This document shows, piece by piece, positions 33,470 to 43,590 of a stretch of 64,000 bases of DNA. The notes under the pieces are model-generated. The model searched no databases, had not been told where the DNA came from, and worked only from the letters and a program-made list of their open reading frames with translations. Source of the stretch: CAVSRC01 sp963750065 (GTDB lineage: Bacteria; Pseudomonadota; Alphaproteobacteria; Rhizobiales; Kaistiaceae). The stretch's first letter is position 1. Each line of letters begins with the position of its first letter. The position numbers were made by a program, and so were the translations under genes. The stretch lies in the NCBI GenBank assembly GCA_963750065.1, contig CAVVPK010000019.1, forward strand, positions 248,001 to 312,000. The letters are read 5' to 3'.

Positions 33470-34402
33470 ATGGCGGCGAAGCAGAAGGTTATCATCAGCT
33501 GCGCCATCACCGGCGCGATCCACACGCCGACGATGTCGCCCTACCTGCCTTACCGGCCGCAAGATATCGCGCGCCAGGCAATTGCCGCGGCCGAGGCGGG
33601 TGCTGCGATCCTGCATGTGCACGCCCGCGATCCTGAAACCGGCAAGCCGGACCAGACGCCGGAGGCCTTCGCCCGCTTCCTGCCGACGATCAAGGCGGGC
33701 ACCAACGCGGTCATCAACATTACCACCGGCGGCAGCCCCTACATGCGCGTGGAAGAGCGCGTGCTGCCGGCAGCGACCTTCAGGCCCGAACTCGCTTCGC
33801 TCAACATGGGCTCGATCAATTTCGGGCTCTACCCGCTGCTCGGCAAATACAAGGAGTTCAGGTTCGACTGGGAGCGGGCCCACCTGGAGAACACACGCGA
33901 TCTCGTTTTCAGAAACAGTTTCAAAGACATCGAGTATATTCTGAAGACCTGCGCCGACAACGGCACGCGCTTCGAGTTCGAGTGCTACGACATCGCGCAT
34001 CTCTACAATCTCGCCCACTTCCTCGACCGCGAGCTGGTCGCGCCGCCGCTCTTCGTCCAGTCGGTGTTCGGCATCCTCGGCGGCATCGGCACGCATGCCG
34101 AGGACCTCATGCACATGAAGCGCACCGCCGACCGGCTGCTCGGCAGCGACTATCGCTGGTCGATCCTCGGCGCCGGGCGGAACCAGATGCGGCTGGCCGC
34201 CATCGGCGCCGCTGAAGGCGCCAATGTGCGTGTCGGGCTGGAGGATTCGATCTGGATCAGTCCCGGCGTGCTGGCCAAGTCCAATGCCGAGCAGGTGACC
34301 AAGGTGCGCCAGATCCTCGAAGGCATGTCGCTCGAGGTGGCCACGCCCGACGAGGCGCGCGCCATGCTCGGGCTCAAGGGCAAAGACAAGGTCGGCTTCT
34401 GA
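33470..34402 (+). CDS. BKACE beta-keto acid cleavage enzyme
   Basis: A 310-residue TIM-barrel enzyme of the 3-keto-5-aminohexanoate cleavage family, which cleaves beta-keto acids with acetyl-CoA. The zinc-binding His pair is in HVHARDPETG near residue 45, NITTGG follows, and the catalytic Glu lies in VRVGLEDSIW. Length is normal. Coupled directly to the preceding dehydrogenase. The substrate of this pair cannot be read from sequence; carnitine degradation pairs the same two families. Confidence 0.88.
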   Translation: MAAKQKVIISCAITGAIHTPTMSPYLPYRPQDIARQAIAAAEAGAAILHVHARDPETGKPDQTPEAFARFLPTIKAGTNAVINITTGGSPYMRVEERVLPAATFRPELASLNMGSINFGLYPLLGKYKEFRFDWERAHLENTRDLVFRNSFKDIEYILKTCADNGTRFEFECYDIAHLYNLAHFLDRELVAPPLFVQSVFGILGGIGTHAEDLMHMKRTADRLLGSDYRWSILGAGRNQMRLAAIGAAEGANVRVGLEDSIWISPGVLAKSNAEQVTKVRQILEGMSLEVATPDEARAMLGLKGKDKVGF

Positions 34403-34419
34403 CCGCCCTTACCCGAGGC

Positions 34420-34626
34420 TCAGTTGCTGCCGGTGCTGTGCGACCTGGTGGGGCAGAGCATGCGGAATACCTTCTGCGCCGGGCACTTGTCGGCAAAGGT
34501 CGCCCGCAACAGGCCGAGGCCGACAAGCCCGATCAGCAGGAGCCAAGGCGAGACGAAATAGCCGAGCGCCAGGGACAGCAGAATCAAAAGGCCTGCCACG
34601 ATTATGACGGCGCGATCGACGGTCAT
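34420..34626 (-). CDS. DUF2892 small inner-membrane protein
   Basis: A 68-residue protein: MTVDRAVIIVAGLLILLSLA, then a second hydrophobic stretch, then FADKCPAQKVFRMLC. The paired helices and CP motif match DUF2892, the membrane part of YgaP-type rhodanese proteins. AGGAG lies upstream of the ATG at 34626. It is divergent from the BigR-like regulator 111 bp away, which probably controls it. Confidence 0.8.
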   Translation of the reverse strand: MTVDRAVIIVAGLLILLSLALGYFVSPWLLLIGLVGLGLLRATFADKCPAQKVFRMLCPTRSHSTGSN

Positions 34627-34727
34627 GATGAACTCCTGCGAATGCCTTGTGAGCCGGAACGCTTCCTGCGAGTTTGATGACCCTGGTCGCTCGACTCTCG
34701 CTTGCATCTAGCACCTGGACCTTATAA

Positions 34728-34743
34728 ATTCAACATTATGAAT
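34728..34743. promoter_or_regulatory. Candidate operator in the regulator/DUF2892 intergenic region
   Basis: ATTCA-N6-TGAAT is a perfect dyad in an AT-rich patch that overlaps the ATG of the ArsR-family gene, a position fitting autorepression. The AT-rich palindromic form resembles what is described for BigR-type operators. Confidence 0.45.
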
Positions 34744-35073
34744 GTGAAGGACATGATCCCGGCCAGCGACCTGGCGGCCGGCCTGATGCGCAGCCTGTCG
34801 CATCCGCAGCGGCTGCTGGTCCTGTGCGCACTCGGAAATGGCGAGAAATCGGTGGGCGAACTGCGCAGCCTGCTCGGCGGCGTCGAGCAGGTGCCCATGT
34901 CGCAACAGCTCATGCGGCTGAGGGCGGACGGCCTGGTGGAATCGCGGCGCGAGGGAACGACGGTCTACTATCATATCGCCCGGCCGGAGGTGCTGCTGGT
35001 CATCGGCGCGCTGGAATTGGCCTATTGCGCACCGATGAAGAACGCCAAGCGCGACAGGGAACCGGCTGACTGA
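34738..35073 (+). CDS. ArsR-family repressor of the BigR/SqrR persulfide-sensor type
   Basis: A 111-residue winged-helix protein. The recognition helix region is PMSQQLMRLRADGLVESRR, and the wing TTVYYHI. Two cysteines sit where BigR/SqrR has its sensing pair: one in LLVLCALGNGEKSVGEL and one in ALELAYCAPMK near the C-terminus. In that family, persulfides form a bridge between them and release DNA. The divergent DUF2892 gene is a usual target of such regulators. The ATG at 34738 gives MNVKDMIPASDLA. Sulfide response is inference from cysteine placement and context. Confidence 0.78.
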   Translation: MNVKDMIPASDLAAGLMRSLSHPQRLLVLCALGNGEKSVGELRSLLGGVEQVPMSQQLMRLRADGLVESRREGTTVYYHIARPEVLLVIGALELAYCAPMKNAKRDREPAD

Positions 35074-35075
35074 GG

Positions 35076-36479
35076 TCAGCGCAGGCTGAGGATGCGCCCG
35101 GGCGCCAGCAGGAAGGGCGGCAGCCAGCCGGCCAGGTTGCTGAACGGCAGGACTTCCGGCTTCAGGTGGATGCCTAAAACCTCGGCCATGAAGGCCCGGC
35201 GCGCCGCGATGCGCTGCCAGGCTTGCGGGTAACGCTCGGCGAATTCGGCACGGCCGCGCGCGTCGATGAGCGCGATGCCGTCCTCGATGTTCGACGTGAA
35301 CCAGGGCGATCCGGTCGCCGGAATGATGTCGATCTGGATCGCCTGACCGGAACGGAGCGTTTCGGAACTTCCCGGATAGATCGGCGTGTTCATCCACTCG
35401 TCGAGATGGATCAGGTGGCCGGGATTGAGCCCGAGACCGAAGAACGGGTCGCCGAGATGGCGCTTGACCAGCGCGTCGATCTCGCCGCCGGTGACGCCGA
35501 TGCCCACCGTCTCGTACCAGTCGGCGGCACAGGCGAAGTAAGGCCCAGCCAGCCGCTCGACATAGTCGCGGATCGCTTCTGGCAGATCGTCCGGGCTTTC
35601 GGCGACGAAGCCGGCCCTTGAGGTGAGCGCGCCCCAGACGCCATAGGCGGTGGTGAAGGGGTCGCCCCGTTCGATCGGCCGGTCGAGCGGACTGCCGAGG
35701 CCGAGCGCAGCGCGTGGGCCGGCCGACAGCATCAGATGGCAGGAGAGCGGCACACCGATCGGCTGCATGAGCGCCGCCGCGTCCGCCTCGCGCATGCCCG
35801 GCTTGAGGCCGAACAGAACCCGCTTCACTGCTTCCGAGACATGAACCGCGGCGAATTCGAAGGCGGCGAGTTGGTCGATCTCGTTCTCCGCACGCAGCCC
35901 CGTGCTGGCGTGCATGAAGAGCGCCGTCGCATTGACCACCGCGCCACCCTCGCCCGTGAGCCGGCGCAGCGTATCGACGATGAAGGCCGGGCTCTCGATC
36001 CAGCTATCGGGATGGGGCGTTTCGTGCGGCCCGTAATATTTCCAGCCGGCAATGCCGACGTGCTGGCCCTTGGTAATGCCGGCTTCCGCCAGAAGATCGG
36101 CGAGCGGCGGCGTGTGCGCGCGCTCCTGGCCGAGCAGGCCGAAGGGCGGATAGAGGCGGACATCGAGGCCGACCGGCGCGGCACGGCCGGCGCCCTGATT
36201 CTCGGGCCCGGCAAGCAGCAGCGGTTCCCGGCCCGGCACGAGGATCAGCAACGCCTCCTCGAAGCGCGGGTCGAAGCCGGTTGCCCAGGTGAGATTGGCG
36301 AAATGCTCGCGGTCGCCATAGACGGCCAGAGCCGACAGGCCGGCCGCCTCGGCGCGCTCCATCAGCCGAGCCAGGCGCCCGGCGTAGAGCGCCGGTGGCA
36401 ATTCGGGTCGTGTCTCGGGGACCCCGAACTCGGGGAGCTTCGCCTCAACGAGGCGCACGTCCGTCGGCGCGCGTGTCAT
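35076..36479 (-). CDS. M24 (creatinase/Xaa-Pro dipeptidase) fold protein with degraded metal site
   Basis: A 467-residue protein with an N-terminal creatinase-type domain and C-terminal pita-bread fold. In active M24 peptidases the metal is held by Asp, Asp, His, Glu, Glu. Here the first segment reads GDPFTTAYGVWGALTSRAGF, where both Asp positions are replaced; the His segment is GHLIHLDEW, the first Glu segment is AIQIDIIP with Asp, and the last NIEDGIALID keeps Glu. It is therefore probably not a standard metallopeptidase and may be a creatinase-like or binding protein. It converges on the regulator, with two bases between the stops. Confidence 0.72.
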   Translation of the reverse strand: MTRAPTDVRLVEAKLPEFGVPETRPELPPALYAGRLARLMERAEAAGLSALAVYGDREHFANLTWATGFDPRFEEALLILVPGREPLLLAGPENQGAGRAAPVGLDVRLYPPFGLLGQERAHTPPLADLLAEAGITKGQHVGIAGWKYYGPHETPHPDSWIESPAFIVDTLRRLTGEGGAVVNATALFMHASTGLRAENEIDQLAAFEFAAVHVSEAVKRVLFGLKPGMREADAAALMQPIGVPLSCHLMLSAGPRAALGLGSPLDRPIERGDPFTTAYGVWGALTSRAGFVAESPDDLPEAIRDYVERLAGPYFACAADWYETVGIGVTGGEIDALVKRHLGDPFFGLGLNPGHLIHLDEWMNTPIYPGSSETLRSGQAIQIDIIPATGSPWFTSNIEDGIALIDARGRAEFAERYPQAWQRIAARRAFMAEVLGIHLKPEVLPFSNLAGWLPPFLLAPGRILSLR

Positions 36480-36500
36480 GGCTGTTGCGTGCCGCGCGGG

Positions 36501-38166
36501 TCAGTTGCCGGGTGGCGGCTCAGGCAGCCAGTATTCCGCGTCCGGCTTGCCGCGTTCGATGCGCACGAAGTTGTTGGCAAAGACACGGTAGGAGTGGCTC
36601 CACTCGCCATCGGGCCATTGCACGCGAATATTGGCGCGCTCGGCCGTGCCGAGGCCGATATGGATGAAGCCGGCCTGACCGGAGGCATGGCCGCCGCCGA
36701 CGGTGACGGTGCGGTCCGAAACGTTGACGCCGGCCTTGACGTTGACGCGTGCACCGACCGCGTTGCGATTGGCCCCGGATTGGGCGAGTTCAACCTCGAG
36801 CCAGTTGCCCATCGGCTCGTCGCCACCCCAAGCCGCCTTGGTGCCGAGATTGCGGAACAGGCTTACCGGCGCCTCGCGGTTGACCACGACGAGATCGAGC
36901 TTGCCGTCCATGTTGAGATCGACGGCGGCCGCGCCGCGGCCGCGCCGCATCAGGGCAATGCCGGCCTGCTTACCGACCTCCTTGAAGGTCTTGTCCCACT
37001 GGCCGAGTAGCAGGTTGTCGGGATCATCAGCGGCGAAATCCGGCATAGCCTCGACATTGCCCTTGGAGATGAACAGGTCGAGCAGACCATCATTGTTGAA
37101 ATCTGCGAACTGGCTGTGCCAGCCGGTCGAGGGGCGCACATCGCCGCCGGTATAGGGCCGCGCCGCGGTGACGCCGAGCGGATAGGCAATATCCTGGTAG
37201 ACGGGGCGGTCGTTGTCCGATTCCTCGGAGAGCCGCTGGAGCTTGGTGTCGCCCATCGAGGTGATGGCATAGACCGGATAGCTGTTGCCGAAGAGCTCGG
37301 CCTGGGCGATGCCCATGCCGTAGATCACCAGATGCTGCCAGCCTTCCGACGAGGTGTAGAGCCGCGGTGGCTTGCCCGGATCGACATGCCACATCTGTTC
37401 CTCGCCGCCGCGATAATACTGGCGGTCGTTGGCGACACGCAGCGAGGCCACGCCGGACTGGTTCCAGTCGGTAAACAGCATGGACAGAGTGCAATAGCTC
37501 GGCGACAGCGAAACGGGATCGCTGTAGTCCGGCTTGTCCTTGGAGGATGAACGCTCGAGATAATTGTCGGCACAGGTGCCCCAGGGCGCGCCGGGGGCCT
37601 TGCGATCGACGTAGTTGCCGATGGCAAGCGTCGGGAAGGGCTGCCCCTCCTCCCAGGTCGCCGAGAAGGCCGTCGTCCAATCCTTGCCACCGTCGAAAGC
37701 GAACAGGCTATTGGCCACCTCGAACTGGCAGGCACCCGTGCCCTTGAGGATCAGGTTGCGGCCCAGCCGCATGACGACGAGGTCCATCAGGCCGTCATTG
37801 TCGATGTCGAGCGGATAGGCGCCGGTAACGTTCTTCAGATCCTCGGCCGAGATGCCCATGTCGACCTTGGTGAACTTGAGCGCGCCGCCGGTCGGGCTGT
37901 CATTGCGGTAAAGCTCGGCAGGAACTCGTGCCGCCAGCGAAGAAGAGATCGGGCTTGCGGTCGCCGTTGCAGTCGAAGGCCGCTACACCGCCGCCGACGA
38001 AGAACTCCCAGCCGCCGGTATATTTGTGGTCGATGCCGGCGGCCAACGCTTCCTCGTGCATGTCGGGAACGTCGTTGGGCACCGGTCCGGCGTCTTCGGC
38101 ATGAGCCGCGGCGGCAGAAAAAAGTACGGCGGCAAGAACCGCTACGGCAAACGGGCCCCGTATCAT
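36501..38166 (-). pseudogene. CRTAC1-like FG-GAP/VCBS repeat protein with ASPIC/UnbV domain, frameshifted near the N-terminus
   Basis: A secreted protein of about 555 residues. The ATG at 38166 gives a signal peptide (FAVAVLAAVLFSAAAAHA) and the first FG-GAP repeat (GVAAFDCNGDRKPDLFFAGG). After GGTS the expected PAELYRND is in another frame; one extra T at about 37921-37922 explains it. From there the frame is open to 36501 with further Ca-binding repeats (DIDNDGLMDLVV, DFNNDGLLDLFI, DLNMDGKLDLVV) and the C-terminal ASPIC/UnbV domain (GNWLEVEL...GARVNVKAG...WPDGEW). The start overlaps the stop of the di-heme oxidoreductase as ATGA. The internal ATG at 37859 could start a truncated protein without a signal peptide. 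Confidence 0.82.
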
Positions 38167-39613
38167 TGCTCGACCACCAGTGTCTTGAGGAAGGCGATCA
38201 GCGCTGAACGGTCGGAATCGCTGGCAGCGACGTACTTCTTGCGGGAGTTGGTGGCTCCGCCGCCGTGGGCGCGGATGACCGCATCAAGCGTGGAGAGGTC
38301 GGCCCGGTGGCCATAGGGTGCCGTCGAGCCAACGCCCCACAGCCTGGGGGTCAGGAAGACGTCGCGCTCGACGAAACGCTGGGCGATCAGCTCGTTGCCG
38401 AGCGTGCTCACCTCGCCGTCGGAGATACGGTGGCGCTTCATGTCGCTGAACAGCGGCACGAGGATCTGGCCCTTGTCGTTGCGCGGCAGGGCCTTCACCC
38501 AGTCGAGCATGCCGAGATCATAGGATATCGGCCGCGCGACCTCGCCCGGGCGCAGCGTGCCGGCGGTGTCGTATGGCGCCGGATCGTTGAAGGTGAGGCT
38601 GTCGAGGGGCAGGAATGGCTTGTGGCAGGTGTCGCAGCCCATCGTGGCGAACACCTTCTCGCCCTGGGCGGCGGCATCGCGCCAGGCGGCACTGTCGGGC
38701 ACCATGCGGGTCGGCGCCGGCAAGGTTGCCTGGAAGGCGACCAGTGCCGAGATGTCCCCGGGGGACAGTTCGTCGGGAACGCCGTCGCCGTCGAAATCAT
38801 CGGTTCCGGTCCAGCGCTTTCCCCAACGTTCGCTCGCCTCCATGCCCTCGTGGGCATTGCCCGCGTTAATGGTGAACTGGCGGATCGAGGCGAAGACCCC
38901 CTTCTGACTGAAGGGACGGATGGTGAGGTCCGAATCGACGCCGTCCAGTTCGGAGAAATCGACCAGGCCGTCGGGCATGACCGTCAGCTTGCCGAAGTCG
39001 ACGCCCTTAGAAGACAGGCTGACGGTCTCCGGCTTGCCGCTGGCGCGCGCCGCGGCGACCGCCTGCTCGCGCTCGGCGCGCAGATCCGCCGTCATTTCGC
39101 GGGCGAGCAGTTCGACGAGCCCGTCACCGAACAGGGCAACCGTCCCGCGTTCGTTGGAGAACTGCGGGTCGAGCGTATCGAAATCGGCACTCTCAAAGCC
39201 CTCGGAAACGAAGGCATTGACCGTGAAGTCACCACCCCCGCCGACGAACGGCGTGTTGTGACAAGCCTTGCAGGTGGTCGAATCGAGGCCGGCGGTGCGG
39301 CGGAACATGGCGTCGACGGGATGCTTGCGCAGCGTCGGGATGATCGCCTGGGTCGCCATCGGGCGACCGAGCCCATCGGCGGTGGTGAAGTTCGATGAAA
39401 ACAGCGTCTTGCCGTCCGTGACCAGCTGGTCGAGCCTGTCTGCGGTCAGCGTGCCTTCATACTGGGTAAAATCGACGTGGCTGCGAACCGCCTTCTCCGC
39501 CCACGGAACGGCGTCACCGGCGACGGCTGCGCCGGCGGCCAGCGTTGCAGCGCAGAGAACGACAGCCCCTATGGGCGATCGGCGGGGCCCTCTGTGTTCG
39601 TCCCGTTCACGCG

Positions 39614-39617
<4 letters not shown>
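38163..39617 (-). CDS. Di-heme oxidoreductase (DHOR/thiol oxidoreductase-like, DUF1111 family)
   Basis: A 484-residue periplasmic c-type cytochrome with a signal sequence ending near AGAAVAGDA. Heme-binding motifs are CKACH at about residue 117 and CDTCH at about 330, the pattern of DHOR proteins, which are distantly related to MauG and cytochrome c peroxidase. LWGVGSTAPYGHRADLSTL near the end is the conserved family segment. It overlaps the ABC ATPase upstream and the CRTAC1 gene downstream, both as ATGA. The redox partner is unknown; the tight coupling to a sugar importer is unusual. Confidence 0.88.
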
Positions 39618-40402
<785 letters not shown>

Positions 40403-40428
40403 CGCTGGCAACTCCTAATCCGTAATGC

Positions 40429-41790
40429 TCAGTGGGCCCGCCTGCGATACGCGGTGTCGATGCCGACAGCGATCACGAGCACCAGTCCCGAGACGATGTT
40501 CTGTAGCGGCGACTCGATGCCCATGAGCTGCATGCCCGACTGCAGCGACTGCATGACCACGGCGCCGAGCATGGCGCCGGGCACAGTGCCGATGCCGCCG
40601 GCGAACGACGTGCCGCCGATGATGGTGGCAGCAATGACATAGAGTTCGTCATTGGTGCCGAGTGCGTTGGTTGCCGCGTTCAGGCGCGCCGAAGCAACGA
40701 TGCCGGCAATCGCGCACAGGACCCCCATGAGTATGAAGATCTTCATGATGATCCAGCGGGTGTTGATGCCGCCGAGTTCCGCCGCTTCCGGATTGCCGCC
40801 GATGGCGAAGACGTAGCGCCCGAAGCGCGTGCGTGTCGCTAGGAAGGTCACTACGAAGCCGACGCCGAGCGCGATCAAGACCGGAATTGCCAGGCCAAGA
40901 GAGAAGTACAGTTCGCCGGTCTGCGGCCAGGCGATGCCCTGCAGCTTGGCATACTGCTTCGCCAAACCGATCGGCATCGGATAGGCGTTGATGACCGCGA
41001 TGGCACCGATCACGGCACCGCAGCCGATAAAAGCAAGCGTCAGTTCGGCCCAGATCGGGCGCAGCGGAAAATCGAATTTCACGCGCTGCCGACGGCCGTT
41101 GATGATCGCCAGAATGATGCCGGCGCAGGCTACGGCAGCCACAATCCAACTCAGCGTCGCGCCGATGGTGCCGAATGCGCCGCCGCCGAGCTTGGCGAAA
41201 TTCGTATCCATGGGGGCAAGCGTGCGGCCACTGGCAATCCACCATGCCGCGCCGCGCCAGATCAGCAGTGCGCCGAGCGTGACGATGAAGGCGGGGATGC
41301 CGAAGAACGCGATGACAAAGCCCTGGAGGCCGCCGATCAGGGCGCCAAGGGCGATGCCGAAGGCGACGACGATGATCCAGGTAAGCGGCCAATCGTAACC
41401 GACGAAATGGGGCAGAATCTCGATCTGCAGCTTGCCCATGGCCATCGCCAGGAAGCCGTTCAACGAACCGACCGACAGATCGATGTTGCGGGAGACGATG
41501 ACCAGCACCATCCCGGTTGCCATGATGGCGACCGTGGATGTCTGCACCGAGAGATTCCACAGATTGCGTGGCGTGAGAAAGACGCCCGCGTTGAGCGCCA
41601 GCGGATTGCCCGACAGGCGCCAGGACGTCATGACCTGAAAGCCGAACCAGATGAGAGCGAGTGCCGCGATCATGCCGAGCATGCGGGCGTCGATCTCGGT
41701 CGCATTCATGAAGGAGCGTAACAGGCCGGTGTGCCGCCTGCTCGCGCCACCGACCGGAGCAGGTCCGGTCGCACCGGTGGCCTCAGCCAT
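40429..41790 (-). CDS. xylH: Sugar ABC transporter permease (XylH-like)
   Basis: A 453-residue permease of the BPD_transp_2 family with 10-12 hydrophobic segments. Conserved pieces include SRNIDLSVGSL, GFVIAFFGIPAFIVTLG and GGNPEAAELGGI. Its length and the long cytoplasmic N-terminus fit XylH rather than shorter FrcC-type permeases. The ATG at 41790 (MAEATGATG) is preferred over a TTG two codons upstream. Confidence 0.88.
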   Translation of the reverse strand: MAEATGATGPAPVGGASRRHTGLLRSFMNATEIDARMLGMIAALALIWFGFQVMTSWRLSGNPLALNAGVFLTPRNLWNLSVQTSTVAIMATGMVLVIVSRNIDLSVGSLNGFLAMAMGKLQIEILPHFVGYDWPLTWIIVVAFGIALGALIGGLQGFVIAFFGIPAFIVTLGALLIWRGAAWWIASGRTLAPMDTNFAKLGGGAFGTIGATLSWIVAAVACAGIILAIINGRRQRVKFDFPLRPIWAELTLAFIGCGAVIGAIAVINAYPMPIGLAKQYAKLQGIAWPQTGELYFSLGLAIPVLIALGVGFVVTFLATRTRFGRYVFAIGGNPEAAELGGINTRWIIMKIFILMGVLCAIAGIVASARLNAATNALGTNDELYVIAATIIGGTSFAGGIGTVPGAMLGAVVMQSLQSGMQLMGIESPLQNIVSGLVLVIAVGIDTAYRRRAH

Positions 41791-41827
41791 GTTCAACTAC
41801 CCGTAATTATACGCAAGCCAGTGGGTA

Positions 41828-41855
41828 TCTGCGCCGCGCACGAGCGCGGCGCAGA
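41828..41855 (-). promoter_or_regulatory. 12-bp perfect stem-loop between xylF and xylH
   Basis: TCTGCGCCGCGC pairs with GCGCGGCGCAGA around the loop ACGA, 18 bp after the xylF stop. With no T tract it is more likely an mRNA-stabilising hairpin or attenuator that raises binding protein over permease, as is common in ABC operons, than a full terminator. Confidence 0.6.
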
Positions 41856-41873
41856 CGAGTGGCCAGTCAGGCT

Positions 41874-42911
41874 TTAGTTGCACACCGCAACGCTGCCCGC
41901 CTTCACGCCCTTGCAGACTTCGTCCTTGGTGATCCAGCCCGCGTCGATGACGACGTTCAGGTTGTCCTTGGTGATCGCCACAGGCGCCAGGAACAGCGAG
42001 GTCATCTTGACGTGCTTCGGGCCGCCGTCGAACTGCACGGCACCTTCGATCTTGTCCATCGCGGTTCCGCCGGCCATTTCAAGAGCCGCCTTGGCAGCAG
42101 CCTTGCCGAGCTCGCGGGCGTCTTTCCACACCGACACGGTCTGCGTACCGAGTGCGACGCGGTTCAGAGCCGCATGGTCACCATCCTGGCCAGAGACCGG
42201 AACCTGTCCGGCCATGCCCTGGGCGGCGAGAGCGGCAACGACGCCGCCGGCCATGCCGTCGTTCTCGCAGACCACGGCGTCAACCTTGTTGTTGTTGACG
42301 GTCAGGAACTGCTCCATTTCCTTCTGGGCGTTCGCCGGATCCCAGTTGTCGGTATAGGTTTCGCCGACAATCTTGATCTGGCCGCTCTTCACCGCCGCGC
42401 CGATCACCTCTTCGATGCCGGAACGCAGGAAGTCGGCATTCGGGTCAGCCGAGTTGCCCTTGATGATGACGTAGTTGCCCTTCGGCTGGGCAGCATAGAC
42501 GTACTTGGCTTCGAGCACGCCGACCTGCTTGTTGTCGAAGGTGATGTAGAAGGCCTTCGGATTCTCGATCAGGCGGTCATAGCCGACGACCGGAATGCCT
42601 TCGTCCACTGCCTTCTGGATGGCCGGCTGAATGGCGTCGGTATCCTGGGCAAGAACGATCAGCGCATTGGCGCCCTGCGAGATCAGGTTCTCGACGTCGG
42701 TCAGCTGCTTGGAAGCCGAAGACTGCGCGTCAGTCGAGATGTACTTGGCGCCAGCGGCATCAAGCACGCCCTTAATCGCCGCTTCGTCGGTTTTCCAGCG
42801 CTCTTCCTGGAAGTTATTCCAGGACACGCCGACGACGATCTGGGCCATCGACGCGCTCGCCGACACGGCCAAGCCGATCACGGCCAGCGAAGTTACCAGT
42901 AGCTTCCGCAT
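41874..42911 (-). CDS. xylF: Xylose-type sugar ABC transporter substrate-binding protein
   Basis: A 345-residue periplasmic binding protein of the Peripla_BP_4 family, with signal peptide MRKLLVTSLAVIGLAVSASA. It carries segments characteristic of rhizobial XylF: VGVSWNNFQEERWKTDE, VVGYDRLIENP and SGQDGDHAALNRVALGTQTV. The ligand is likely a pentose such as xylose, but related sugars are possible. First gene of the importer operon; no catabolic gene (xylA/xylB) is in view. Confidence 0.88.
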   Translation of the reverse strand: MRKLLVTSLAVIGLAVSASASMAQIVVGVSWNNFQEERWKTDEAAIKGVLDAAGAKYISTDAQSSASKQLTDVENLISQGANALIVLAQDTDAIQPAIQKAVDEGIPVVGYDRLIENPKAFYITFDNKQVGVLEAKYVYAAQPKGNYVIIKGNSADPNADFLRSGIEEVIGAAVKSGQIKIVGETYTDNWDPANAQKEMEQFLTVNNNKVDAVVCENDGMAGGVVAALAAQGMAGQVPVSGQDGDHAALNRVALGTQTVSVWKDARELGKAAAKAALEMAGGTAMDKIEGAVQFDGGPKHVKMTSLFLAPVAITKDNLNVVIDAGWITKDEVCKGVKAGSVAVCN

Positions 42912-43365
42912 AAGTCCCTCCCGTTAGGTAAGATGAATACCCAAAAACCCGGGCATGCACCCCGTGAAACAACAATCCATCAGACCGGTGTTCCTAAGAC
43001 ACAATCCACTAGGGCCATGCGCAGCCTCTCGGCGAACGTGTAGCACCGGTGCGGTCGCACCATATCGAGGAAAGTGGTTGTTTTGCAAGCCGTATCCGCG
43101 CCCGGCGGACCGCTGCGGTCAGGTTGTCGCAACCGCCCGTGTCAAGAACCCGGCAAAGACCATTTGCGGCCAAACGAATGTCGCGGATCGCGCCCTGTCG
43201 GGAGGCAATTTCAGGGCCGAGCCATAACGTCCTATGATCGCATGGTTTGCGCGCCGATCGCTGTGTTCGCGCGGCGTGATTCGCCCGCCTCGCGGAGCGA
43301 TTTGCGGACTACTTCGCCCGGCAAGACAACGACACAATACATGCCGTTCATCCCTGCCCCCGAGT
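42912..43365. other. Gene-free interval upstream of xylF
   Basis: About 450 bp with no ORF showing coding character on either strand. It should hold the xylF promoter; I see no recognisable operator or RNA motif. Confidence 0.5.
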
Positions 43366-43385
43366 CGGTATCCTACTGGATACCG
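43366..43385 (-). promoter_or_regulatory. 8-bp hairpin spanning the stop codon of the first micro-peptide
   Basis: CGGTATCC and GGATACCG pair perfectly with a four-base loop that includes part of the TAG stop. It has no T tract. Confidence 0.45.
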
Positions 43386-43462
43386 AGATAAGGCAGTGCC
43401 AACACCGCCGAGGATACGGCGCTGAGGGCGAGGAAGGCGGCGATGCGAAGCGGCAGGGACAT
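43373..43462 (-). CDS. 29-residue hydrophobic peptide, twin A
   Basis: The frame starts MSLPLRIAAFLALSAV and ends SAVLALPYLGIQ before a TAG inside a hairpin. It is a single membrane-spanning helix with Arg6 as the only charge. A second peptide of the same length lies 128 bp upstream on the same strand (43591-43680); 19 of 29 residues are identical, including LR, FL.LSA, S.AVLALPYL and I. Conservation of length and sequence between two neighbours argues that both are real genes. I know no family for them; type I toxins and small membrane-protein regulators have similar size, but no antisense RNA or toxin signature is seen. Confidence 0.6.
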   Translation of the reverse strand: MSLPLRIAAFLALSAVSSAVLALPYLGIQ

Positions 43463-43590
43463 TGCTCTTACCTGAAACCGGTGGGCTGCCTCATATGGAC
43501 CGTTCGCCGTCGCTTTGCGGTGACATCGGTCACAGGCGCCCGGCGCGCAGTCGCGGCCGGCACGCGGCAAGTATTCCCGGGGGGAGATTT

